A stretch of 64,000 nucleotides of DNA, taken from Halovulum sp039190275. Its GTDB lineage: Bacteria > Pseudomonadota > Alphaproteobacteria > Rhodobacterales > Rhodobacteraceae. Below are positions 26,212 to 33,799 of this stretch, piece by piece. Every line of letters starts with the position of its first letter. Position 1 is the stretch's first letter. The DNA lies in NCBI GenBank assembly GCA_039190275.1, contig JBCCYF010000007.1:7705-71704 (forward strand). The letters run 5' to 3'. The notes beneath the pieces were generated by a model, which was given only the letters and a program-made list of their open reading frames with translations, had not been told where the DNA came from and searched no databases. The position numbers and the translations under genes are program-made.

Positions 26212-27212
26212 GGTGCAACCCCGTAGGCGACCGTGACACGCGCACCGGACCGTGCGGCCTCGTGCACCGCATGGGCGACGGCCAGGGATTTGATCCCGTC
26301 CGGACCATCCGCCGCTGGCGGTGCCTGCCCCGCAACCGCATCGACAAAGTCGGCCACACCCTGTTCATAGAGCGAATGGGTTGGAAACGCGACTGCCTCA
26401 GGTCCCGCCTTGGTGACCAGTGTGATCTCGCCCACCGGTTCTTGTGTCATCACGCCCTGTGCGAAGATTGACCCGTTCTCCCCGTGCACCTCAAGCCCGC
26501 TGCCCGCAAAGGGGTGAGTGAAGCTCTCATGCGACATCACCATCGCGCCCGAGGGCATGGACCACACTGACATCGCAGAGTCTTCTACCCCCTGGCCCAT
26601 GCCCGATGTGCCCATCTGGGCGACCACGTTTACGGGGTCTTCGCCCAGCAAGAACCGGGCGACATCGGCGTCATGCACGGTGATGTCGGGAATAACACCG
26701 CCCCCGGCGGCGGCATCGTTGATCCGCCAACCCTGCAAATGCGGTGGCAAATGGACGGCATGAAAGATGCGCAGTGATAGAACGTTGCCAATTCGACCCT
26801 CGGCAATCAGGGCGCGGATCTTCCGATGAGAGCCCGAGCATCGCAGATGGTGGTTGGTGGCAAAGACCAGGCCAGCCTCATTGGCTGCTGCGACCATGCC
26901 GCGGGCGTCCTCGGCGTTCATTGCAAGCGGCTTTTCACAGAGGACATGCTTGCCAGCTGCAATGCACGCCATGGCCTGCGCATAGTGTTTTTCATTGGTT
27001 GAAGATATATACGCCGCCGATGTGTCCCGGTCGCCAAGCGCGTCCGAGAGGTCTGTCGCGGCGTTCGGGATACCGTGTTCCGCAGCCCATGTCCGGGCGC
27101 GATCGGCAGAGCCGCTTACAACCCAGCTCACCTGTTGACCGCGCTGGGCGCGCACGGCAGCAAGGACATATTGCGACGCGATCGTACTGGCACCGACAAA
27201 TATCCAATTCAC
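26208..27212 (-). CDS. Gfo/Idh/MocA family oxidoreductase
   Basis: 334 residues from a GTG at 27212. The N-terminal Rossmann motif is IFVGASTIASQY, and the family motif CEKPLAMNAEDARG with downstream ATNHHLRCSGSHRKIR is present. These enzymes oxidise or reduce sugars and inositols with NAD(P). GTG 27212 is chosen because GGGGGCGAATC precedes it and the Rossmann fold begins there; the longer frame would read through the operator repeats. It is the first gene of the catabolic operon. Confidence 0.92.
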   Translation of the reverse strand: MNWIFVGASTIASQYVLAAVRAQRGQQVSWVVSGSADRARTWAAEHGIPNAATDLSDALGDRDTSAAYISSTNEKHYAQAMACIAAGKHVLCEKPLAMNAEDARGMVAAANEAGLVFATNHHLRCSGSHRKIRALIAEGRIGNVLSLRIFHAVHLPPHLQGWRINDAAAGGGVIPDITVHDADVARFLLGEDPVNVVAQMGTSGMGQGVEDSAMSVWSMPSGAMVMSHESFTHPFAGSGLEVHGENGSIFAQGVMTQEPVGEITLVTKAGPEAVAFPTHSLYEQGVADFVDAVAGQAPPAADGPDGIKSLAVAHAVHEAARSGARVTVAYGVAP

Positions 27213-27227
27213 GATTCGCCCCCAGAA

Positions 27228-27263
27228 ATTAGATCGTTCCAATTCTATATTAGATCGTTCCAA
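27228..27263. promoter_or_regulatory. Tandem LacI-type operator candidates upstream of the catabolic operon
   Basis: The 15-mer ATTAGATCGTTCCAA occurs at 27228-27242 and again at 27249-27263, in direct orientation with an exact 21-bp period (two helical turns). Each core TTAGATCGTTCCAA is an imperfect palindrome around a central CG, the typical architecture of LacI-family sites. They lie 15-50 bp before the GTG start of the first operon gene. The lacI-type gene at the far end of the operon is the natural partner. Confidence 0.7.
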
Positions 27264-27295
27264 ATAGCGCAAGAGGACCTGTATCACTAAGTGGC

Positions 27296-28192
27296 CTAGC
27301 GGAATCTAACCCGGGCAAACAGTCCCGCGTGATCGGATCCATAGGTATCCATTTTCTCAACCAAGGCCGCCAAATCTTCGGACACCAACACATGATCCAG
27401 CGGCAGACCCGGCCAGAAGGCCGGCTCCTGAAAGGTCAGCCGCAATCCGCGCACCGTACGCGTTCCGGTCAACTGCTCGAGCATATATGTGGAGTGCGAC
27501 CAGGAGGCTGCGTTCAGATCCCCCAGGATCACCAGCGGTTCCTCAAGGTCTGCCAATAGGGCGCCGACCCGTGCAACCTGTTCCTGTTGCCGCCCGTACG
27601 GCCATGGCCAAGGCATGTGTACGGTCGCCACGGTGATCTCTCCGGCCGGTGCGCGCAGCCGCGCCCAAGCCACCCCCTGCCCCCGGGCGCATCCAGGCGC
27701 GCCGATCAGTGCATAGTTCGACAGGATTGCAAGATCACCGATGCGCCCAAACTCGCAGAAAACCTCTGTCCGGAACTGGTCCCGCAACGGTGCCAATGCC
27801 GTGCGGTTCGGGGTGGTCACTTCCTGCAGGCTCACCACATCAGGCGCGAGCGTTTCGACGATGGCAACCACATCCTGCGGCGAGGCATTGTCGAAGCGCA
27901 GGTTCTGATTATAGAGCCGCACATCTGTCACACCGATCGGATCTTGCGGCATCATTGCCGGTGCGATCCCGGCAGCGGCGATCACGATACCCGCCAAAGC
28001 CAGATACCGCGCCGTAAGCGCCACAAAGGCCATGGCAAACACGAAAATGCCCGCGAAGCCGACAATTGCGTGGAGCCTCAGGACACCCAGGGTATCAAAT
28101 GCCGGATGCGCACCGCCATAATATCCGGCAAGGACCGCAACGATCCCAAGCGCTGAAATAAGCGCCACCAACCCTCGAATTCCATCAAGCAA
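27296..28192 (-). CDS. Membrane-anchored endonuclease/exonuclease/phosphatase (EEP) family protein
   Basis: 298 residues. Three hydrophobic segments fill the first 80 residues (about 8-25, 38-58, 63-80). The C-terminal EEP domain has LYNQNLRFDN, VVSLQEVT, VHMPWPWP, ILGDLNAASWS and the terminal SDHAGLF, giving the Asn, Glu, Asp-x-Asn and Asp-His residues of the metal-dependent phosphodiesterase site. By analogy with similar bacterial proteins the domain probably faces the periplasm. It lies upstream of the catabolic operon on the same strand, but the operators separate it from that operon. Confidence 0.88.
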   Translation of the reverse strand: MLDGIRGLVALISALGIVAVLAGYYGGAHPAFDTLGVLRLHAIVGFAGIFVFAMAFVALTARYLALAGIVIAAAGIAPAMMPQDPIGVTDVRLYNQNLRFDNASPQDVVAIVETLAPDVVSLQEVTTPNRTALAPLRDQFRTEVFCEFGRIGDLAILSNYALIGAPGCARGQGVAWARLRAPAGEITVATVHMPWPWPYGRQQEQVARVGALLADLEEPLVILGDLNAASWSHSTYMLEQLTGTRTVRGLRLTFQEPAFWPGLPLDHVLVSEDLAALVEKMDTYGSDHAGLFARVRFR

Positions 28193-28368
28193 ATCAAAGC
28201 CCCCTATGCCCGTTCACATATGCAGGGGTTCGAACGCGTTGACCATCCGCAAAACCGAAGGAGGGCCGCATTCAACGTCCAAAAACGACGCAAGATGTGA
28301 CGGAAATCAGCAATACAGGCGGAAGTGCACGGGTGCAGGCTGATGGCTGACAACCTTGGGGGGAATGA

Positions 28369-29697
28369 GTGAATCGCTTCGTTCGTGACTATCGCAAGAT
28401 CGACCCGGCACGGGTCCCGCGCACGCGCCCCGACGGGACACCCGAAGATGACGACCGGATCGAAATCGGCCCCACGCCGCTGGCGTTTGCCGAGTGGGCT
28501 GCTGCCGGTATTGCCCCGCCCAACCTTGCCGCGATGCGGTCCTATCGCCTGGAAAGGCTCACGCAACACATCCAGCTGCGGGACTACGCAGGTGTCCTGA
28601 TGTTCGATCCGCTCAACATTCGCTATGCGACGGACACAACCAATATGCAGCTTTGGAACAGCCACAACCCGTTTCGGGCCTGTTTGGTCTGCGCGGACGG
28701 TCATATGGTTTTGTGGGAGTACAAGAATGCACCGTTTCTGGCAGACTTCAATCCGCTGGTGCGGGAGGTCCGGTCAGGTGCGTCCATGTTCTACTTCGTC
28801 AACGGAGATGGGACCGAAGAGGCGGCCGATGGGCTGGCGGCCCAAGTGTGCGATCTGCTTGCGACCCATGCCGGAAAGAACACGCGCCTGGCGGTCGACA
28901 AGATCCAGATCGCCGGACTGCGGGCGCTTGAGGCGCAAGGGCTGAGCATTTTCGAGGGCGAGGAACTTACCGAAAAGGCGCGCTCGATCAAGGGACCGGA
29001 CGAAATCGCCGCCATGCGCTGTTCGATGCTGGCCTGCGAGCACTCCATCGCCACGATGGAGGCGGCTGCACGACCGGGACAGACCGAAGACGACATATGG
29101 GCCGTGATGCATGCCGAAAACATCAAGCGTGGCGGCGAATGGATCGAAACGCGGCTGCTTACTTCCGGCCCCCGCACAAATCCGTGGTTTCAGGAATGCG
29201 GGCCGCGGATCGTTCGAAACAACGAAATCATCGCATATGACACCGATCTTATCGGGCCCTATGGCATCTGTTCGGACATCTCTCGCACATTCTGGCTGGG
29301 CGATGCGGATCCCCGACCAGACATGATCGAGGATATGCGTCTGGGTGTGGAGCATATCAGCGAAAACATGTCCCTGCTGCGGCCCGGCGTCCACATCAGC
29401 GAACTTGTTGAGCGCTCGCATGTTCTGCCGCCCATCTATCAAAAACAGAAATACAGTTGCCTGATGCATGGGGTCGGGCTCTGCGATGAATGGCCCTTTG
29501 TCGGGTACCCGGACACGCACAGACATCAGCACTTCGACTATGTGCTGGAGGAGGGGATGTGTCTGTGTGTCGAGGCGCTGATCAGCCGCGAGGGCGGTGA
29601 TTTTTCGATCAAGTTGGAAGATCAGGTCGTCATCACCGAAAACGGCTGCGAGAACCTGACCCGGGCGCCCTTTGATCCGCGTTTGATGGGGTACTGA
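28369..29697 (+). CDS. dddP: DMSP lyase DddP
   Basis: 442 residues with the M24 creatinase/Xaa-Pro dipeptidase fold. DddP cleaves dimethylsulfoniopropionate to dimethyl sulfide and acrylate. From memory, the iron ligands and catalytic residues of the Ruegeria lacuscaerulensis enzyme are Asp295, Asp297, Asp307, His371, Asp377, Glu406 and Glu421. Here Asp291, Asp293, Asp303, His367, Asp373, Glu402 and Glu417 occupy the same motifs at a constant offset of four (YDTDLIG, CSDISRT, MHGVGLCDEWP, CVEALIS, KLEDQV). IEIGPTPLAFAEWAAAG and RYATDTTNMQLWNSHNPFRA also match DddP. Start is GTG after TTGGGGGGAATGA. A GST-like gene follows after 63 bp. Confidence 0.92.
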   Translation: MNRFVRDYRKIDPARVPRTRPDGTPEDDDRIEIGPTPLAFAEWAAAGIAPPNLAAMRSYRLERLTQHIQLRDYAGVLMFDPLNIRYATDTTNMQLWNSHNPFRACLVCADGHMVLWEYKNAPFLADFNPLVREVRSGASMFYFVNGDGTEEAADGLAAQVCDLLATHAGKNTRLAVDKIQIAGLRALEAQGLSIFEGEELTEKARSIKGPDEIAAMRCSMLACEHSIATMEAAARPGQTEDDIWAVMHAENIKRGGEWIETRLLTSGPRTNPWFQECGPRIVRNNEIIAYDTDLIGPYGICSDISRTFWLGDADPRPDMIEDMRLGVEHISENMSLLRPGVHISELVERSHVLPPIYQKQKYSCLMHGVGLCDEWPFVGYPDTHRHQHFDYVLEEGMCLCVEALISREGGDFSIKLEDQVVITENGCENLTRAPFDPRLMGY

Positions 29698-29760
29698 CGC
29701 CGTAGATACCGCGCTGTTATAACCTCCGTACAGTCAATCGGAGTACTGGGATCCTGAATC

Positions 29761-30702
29761 ATGGGTATGCTGATCCGCGGCAAATGGGACGACCGGGCCG
29801 ACCTCTCGATGGTGGCGGGCAGATATCGCCGCGAGGAAAGCAGCCTCCCCAGTACCATCGATGCGGAGGGGACGCAGGCCATTGGAAAGGTTCCCGGACG
29901 CATAATTCTCGTCGCCTCGGCCAGTTGCCCATGGTCCCACGGCGCGGTGATTGTGCGGGTCCTGCGCGGGCTTTCGGAACATGTGCCGCTTCAGTTGGCG
30001 GGCGGACCGCGTGTCCAAGGTTATGGCTTGCTGCCCGACGGGCCAATAACCTCGGGGGGCGGGGTTCAACATGCCCATCAACTCTATACCATGACCGATC
30101 CAGACTACACAGGCCGTGCAACGGTACCGATGCTGTGGGACAGCGCCCGAAGGCGGATCCTTTCCAATTCCTCGGCCGAGATCATGCGCGCCTTTAACAG
30201 CGCCGGACAGGGCCCCGACCTGCGTCCGGAAGACCTGGCGGAGGACATTGAAACGCTCACCCAGAAGATCTTTGACGGGCTCTCAAACGCCGTCTACCGG
30301 GCGGGCAAGGCGCAGCGACAGGACGAGTATGACGAGGCGGTCGACACCGTATTTGCAACGATGGACCTGCTCGAGACACGCCTCGGACAGCAACGCTTCC
30401 TTTTCGAGCAGGTCCTCACAACCGCTGACATACGCCTCTTTGCCACGCTGGTGCGTTTCGACACAGTCTATGCGACCCATTTCCGCTGCACCCGAAAGCG
30501 CCTCGTCGACTATCCAGCGTTGTGGCGGTTCACCCGCCGTATTTACCAGATGCCCGGGATCAGACAGACCGTCGATTTCGATGAGATCCGCTTTGGCTAT
30601 TATCGGAACGATGGCAGCCACAACCCGTTCGGCCTGATCGGGCAGCAGCCCCAGATCGATTGGGAGGATCGCAGCGGGCTTGACACCAAGTCCGCCTGGT
30701 AA
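29761..30702 (+). CDS. Glutathionyl-hydroquinone reductase-like GST (YqjG/ECM4 family)
   Basis: 313 residues, the length of the Xi-class family. The active-site Cys56 sits in SCPWSH, and TVPMLWDSARRRILSNSSAEIMRAFN is the characteristic glutathione-binding region. These enzymes reduce S-glutathionyl-hydroquinones and related adducts using glutathione. It is 63 bp downstream of dddP and probably cotranscribed. Acrylate made by DddP is electrophilic and reacts with thiols, so a role in handling such adducts is plausible but unproven. Confidence 0.9.
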   Translation: MGMLIRGKWDDRADLSMVAGRYRREESSLPSTIDAEGTQAIGKVPGRIILVASASCPWSHGAVIVRVLRGLSEHVPLQLAGGPRVQGYGLLPDGPITSGGGVQHAHQLYTMTDPDYTGRATVPMLWDSARRRILSNSSAEIMRAFNSAGQGPDLRPEDLAEDIETLTQKIFDGLSNAVYRAGKAQRQDEYDEAVDTVFATMDLLETRLGQQRFLFEQVLTTADIRLFATLVRFDTVYATHFRCTRKRLVDYPALWRFTRRIYQMPGIRQTVDFDEIRFGYYRNDGSHNPFGLIGQQPQIDWEDRSGLDTKSAW

Positions 30703-30809
30703 CCCATCCCGGTTCCACGTCACATTCCCGCGAAAACCTGTGTCAGATGGTGTTTTTTCGGCATCCGATGCGCCACGTTAGGTGCACCGAAGATACAGGA
30801 TCCAGGCGC

Positions 30810-32045
30810 ATGTCGACTGAAAAACTCACCTTCACCGGCCACTCGGGCGAGATGTTGGCCGCGCGATTGGATCGGCCGTCCGTGGGCCATATGGCGACGG
30901 CGATCTTTGCGCATTGCTTTACCTGCGGAAAGGATATCGCTGCGGCGCGCCGTGTCTCGGACCGGCTTTCGGCCATGGGCATCGCCGTACTGCGCTTTGA
31001 TTTCACGGGTCTTGGCCACAGCCAGGGCGAGTTTGCCAATACACATTTCACGTCGAATGTGGATGACCTTCTGTTGGCGGCACAGCATCTGGAATCCCTG
31101 GGTCATCCGGTCGACATGCTGATCGGCCATTCCCTGGGCGGCGCCGCTGTTTTGGCCGCCGCGCCCCAGATTGACAGCGTCAAAGCGGTTGTGACCATCG
31201 GCGCGCCCGCCGATCCCGGTCACGTGGCCCATCAGTTCGGCGGCAAACTGGACGAAATCCTTCAGAAAGGTGAGGCTAAGGTGAGCCTCGCCGGACGCCC
31301 GTTTACGATCAAACGGGCATTTCTGAATGATATCAGCGCCGTCCGGTTGGAGGATGCAGTGAAGTCGATGCGCAAGGCGCTTCTGGTTCTGCATTCACCG
31401 GTGGATGATACCGTCAGCATTGACAACGCCAGCCAGATCTTTCTGTCGGCAAAACATCCCAAAAGCTTTGTGACCCTGGACGATGCGGACCACCTGCTGA
31501 GCCGTGCCAAGGATGCGGAATATGCTGCCGAGGTCATAGCGGCCTGGTCCAAACGGTATCTGAATATCGCCAAACCCGCGGCTCCGATCGGTGCTCCGGA
31601 GGGCATCGTCCGGGTGTCCGAGGCGGATTCGGCTGGCTTTTTGCAGGATGTCGTTGCCGGCCCGCGCCACTACACCCGCGCGGACGAACCCAAGGCCTTT
31701 GGCGGGTCGGATGCCGGGATGACGCCGTACCAGTTCCTCTCGGCAGCGCTGGGGGCGTGCACCTCAATGACCATCCGGATGTACGCGCGGCGGAAAAAGT
31801 GGCCACTGGCACATGTTTCGGTGGATGTGACACATGACAAGATCCACGCCAGTGATTGCGAAAACTGCCTGACCACGGACGGTAAAATCGACCGTCTGAC
31901 ACGGATCATCACGCTGACCGGGGCATTGGATCCCGAGCAACGCGCGCGGCTGCTTGAGATTGCGGATAAATGCCCGGTCCATCGCACATTGGAAAACGAG
32001 GTTGACGTGGTCACTGTCCTTGAAGCCGCAGCCGCGCATGCCTGA
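30810..32045 (+). CDS. Alpha/beta hydrolase-OsmC fusion protein
   Basis: 411 residues from ATG 30810, chosen over an upstream in-frame start because the conserved STEKLTFTGHSG begins here and AGGATCCAGG precedes it. Residues about 1-250 form an alpha/beta hydrolase with nucleophile elbow IGHSLGG and a late VDDTV/DADHLL acid/histidine region. Residues about 270-411 form an OsmC domain retaining both redox cysteines (GACTSMT and DKCPVHRTL). OsmC proteins reduce organic hydroperoxides. The fusion occurs in other proteobacteria; its hydrolase substrate is unknown. Confidence 0.93.
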   Translation: MSTEKLTFTGHSGEMLAARLDRPSVGHMATAIFAHCFTCGKDIAAARRVSDRLSAMGIAVLRFDFTGLGHSQGEFANTHFTSNVDDLLLAAQHLESLGHPVDMLIGHSLGGAAVLAAAPQIDSVKAVVTIGAPADPGHVAHQFGGKLDEILQKGEAKVSLAGRPFTIKRAFLNDISAVRLEDAVKSMRKALLVLHSPVDDTVSIDNASQIFLSAKHPKSFVTLDDADHLLSRAKDAEYAAEVIAAWSKRYLNIAKPAAPIGAPEGIVRVSEADSAGFLQDVVAGPRHYTRADEPKAFGGSDAGMTPYQFLSAALGACTSMTIRMYARRKKWPLAHVSVDVTHDKIHASDCENCLTTDGKIDRLTRIITLTGALDPEQRARLLEIADKCPVHRTLENEVDVVTVLEAAAAHA

Positions 32046-32219
32046 TCCCGGTCGGGGCCACGCGCCGACAACACCTGTGACACCTGCCGCCCTTAACCTG
32101 TCATAAACGTAAACAGCTTCACAGGATCCCGGATCGGATTCAGACCCCGTTAAGACTTGCCGCGCATCCTCGCCCCTGACACCGGCCCCGTGCTGCCGGG
32201 AGATCGGAAAGGGAAAAGG

Positions 32220-32912
32220 ATGCGAACGGCTACTCAGGAATTCACGACGGCGGCCGACCTGCTGCGGTTTGAGCAGGCCCGCAGCGCGCTGCGGCATCTG
32301 GCGCAATCGGACGGGATCTATACACTCCCGGAGGAAAAATACGATCCCAGCGCCCTGCCCGAGGACAGCAAGAAGGCGCGTGCTCTGCGCAAGATGCGCC
32401 AGATGCCCCACAATGGAGCGCTGGCCGAGGTCGAAGCCTTTATCATGGAAAAGCCCGAAGTCATCCAGGTTGCGATACCGCCCACCCGGATGGAACGGTT
32501 GGGCCTGGTCACCGCAATCCTATCGGCGCTGTTGTTGGCACCGCTGGCCGTACTCGCCGGGCTGCTTGCCCTGGCCAACCCTGCTTTTACCGGGTTCTCC
32601 GACCGCGTGTTTCCGATCGCGCTGGCCGAACATCTGGTCTGGCACGCCAGCCAGGCCGAGTTGATCGGCTACGCCGCTGCCGCGACGATGCTGCTGACCT
32701 TTTCAATGAAAAACGCCGTGATGCTGCGCCTGCTGGCCATCGTGGCCAACATATTCTTCATCAGCTACGGCATCGGCGCGGGTCTGGTCCCGGTTGTCCT
32801 GCTGCACATGGTGCTCGCCCCGATCAACATCGGCCATCTCTGCCGCGCCTTGCATAATCAGGGTGCGCGCCCTTGGGGAGATGCCAAAGCACTTGGAGCC
32901 ACGACAAATTAG
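32220..32912 (+). CDS. Small membrane protein of unknown function
   Basis: 230 residues from ATG 32220, which follows GGGAAAAGG. The N-terminal 95 residues are soluble and charged (SALRHLAQSDGIYTLPEEKYD). Four hydrophobic segments follow, starting near residues 102, 136, 155 and 178. The last two (MLRLLAIVANIFFISYG, then PVVLLHMVLAPINI) resemble the membrane part of Popeye-like cyclic-nucleotide-binding proteins, but no nucleotide-binding domain is present. I do not recognise a function. It ends at a strong terminator shared with dddL. Confidence 0.75.
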   Translation: MRTATQEFTTAADLLRFEQARSALRHLAQSDGIYTLPEEKYDPSALPEDSKKARALRKMRQMPHNGALAEVEAFIMEKPEVIQVAIPPTRMERLGLVTAILSALLLAPLAVLAGLLALANPAFTGFSDRVFPIALAEHLVWHASQAELIGYAAAATMLLTFSMKNAVMLRLLAIVANIFFISYGIGAGLVPVVLLHMVLAPINIGHLCRALHNQGARPWGDAKALGATTN

Positions 32913-32937
32913 CACCCCCTTGTCGCGGCTTTCCTTG

Positions 32938-32966
32938 GGCCCCTCGCGTCTTTGACGCGGGGGGCC
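32938..32966. terminator. Strong hairpin terminator between convergent genes
   Basis: GGCCCCTCGCGTC (32938-32950) pairs with GACGCGGGGGGCC (32954-32966) across a 3-base loop: 13 pairs with a single wobble. On the plus strand ATTTTT follows within 12 bases. It lies between the convergent membrane-protein and dddL stops and could serve both directions. Confidence 0.8.
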
Positions 32967-32967
32967 A

Positions 32968-33642
32968 TCATGATTTTTGACGTCGGTTCCGGCTGAACAC
33001 CATCTGTTGGCCCGCCAGATCTTCGGGCTTCCCGACCCAGGCGTAGGCCAGCAATGCCGGTTCGCGGTCCGAGACTGTAATCCGGTGCGTCTGCTCGGGC
33101 GGGTTGAAGATCAATGACCCCGGCGCGTAAACGCCTTGATGGTTCTCGGAAACCGACCCGGACAGGCACACATAGCTTTCGGTGATGCCCTTGTGGGCGT
33201 GTGCTGGATAGATGCAGCCCGGTGCGAACAGCACGATGCCTAAAATGACATGCGGCGTTACGATCGGGCCGTTTGGCCCAGCAAGCTCGGCATAGGCATA
33301 GCGATTTTCAAGGCCGCGCGGCACCTTTTCATACCCCAACTGGAAACTGAGTTGCGGCTGCACGCTTTCGATTGCCCGTATCGTTCCCTCCAACCGATCC
33401 ATGCGGCCCCGGTCCAGCGCCCGTTTAAGGTGCGCGGTCACGGGCATCTGTGTCGGTTCTATCCAGCGCATCGACGGTTTTTCCCGCTCGGTCCTGCTGA
33501 TCGCCTCGCGGGCGGACCGCAGGTGCGCACGGATCTTTTCGCTGCCGCCGGTCGGCATGTCGCGGTAGAGTTGATAGAATTCCCGCAGTAGGTAGCGCCA
33601 GTCCGGCGCCTGCTGCAACGTGGGTGCTGTGACCGGCTCCAT
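32968..33642 (-). CDS. dddL: DMSP lyase DddL (cupin)
   Basis: 224 residues from ATG 33642, preceded by ACGGAGGCGGCG; a longer in-frame extension is rejected because it is the antisense of parE. It begins with the conserved DWRYLLREFYQLYRD and has LGYEKVPRGLENRYAYAELAG typical of DddL. The cupin metal site is His148, His150 and Glu155 in YPAHAHKGITESYVCLSGSV, with Tyr157, and His186 in PPEQTHRITV. Like DddP, DddL cleaves DMSP to dimethyl sulfide and acrylate, but the fold is unrelated. It is divergent from parE and convergent with the membrane-protein gene. Confidence 0.9.
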   Translation of the reverse strand: MEPVTAPTLQQAPDWRYLLREFYQLYRDMPTGGSEKIRAHLRSAREAISRTEREKPSMRWIEPTQMPVTAHLKRALDRGRMDRLEGTIRAIESVQPQLSFQLGYEKVPRGLENRYAYAELAGPNGPIVTPHVILGIVLFAPGCIYPAHAHKGITESYVCLSGSVSENHQGVYAPGSLIFNPPEQTHRITVSDREPALLAYAWVGKPEDLAGQQMVFSRNRRQKS

Positions 33643-33799
33643 CGCCGCCTCCGTATCGCTGATTTGCTGCGCGGTATCACGTTGCGAGCACGGATACACC
33701 CATTGTTGCGCAGCATCCGGTCCGGAGCATCGCGACTTGCGCGCGCACCCCCCAGATGTTCTAATATGTGTTTCAAGAGCCACTAAATCGAGCATACAT

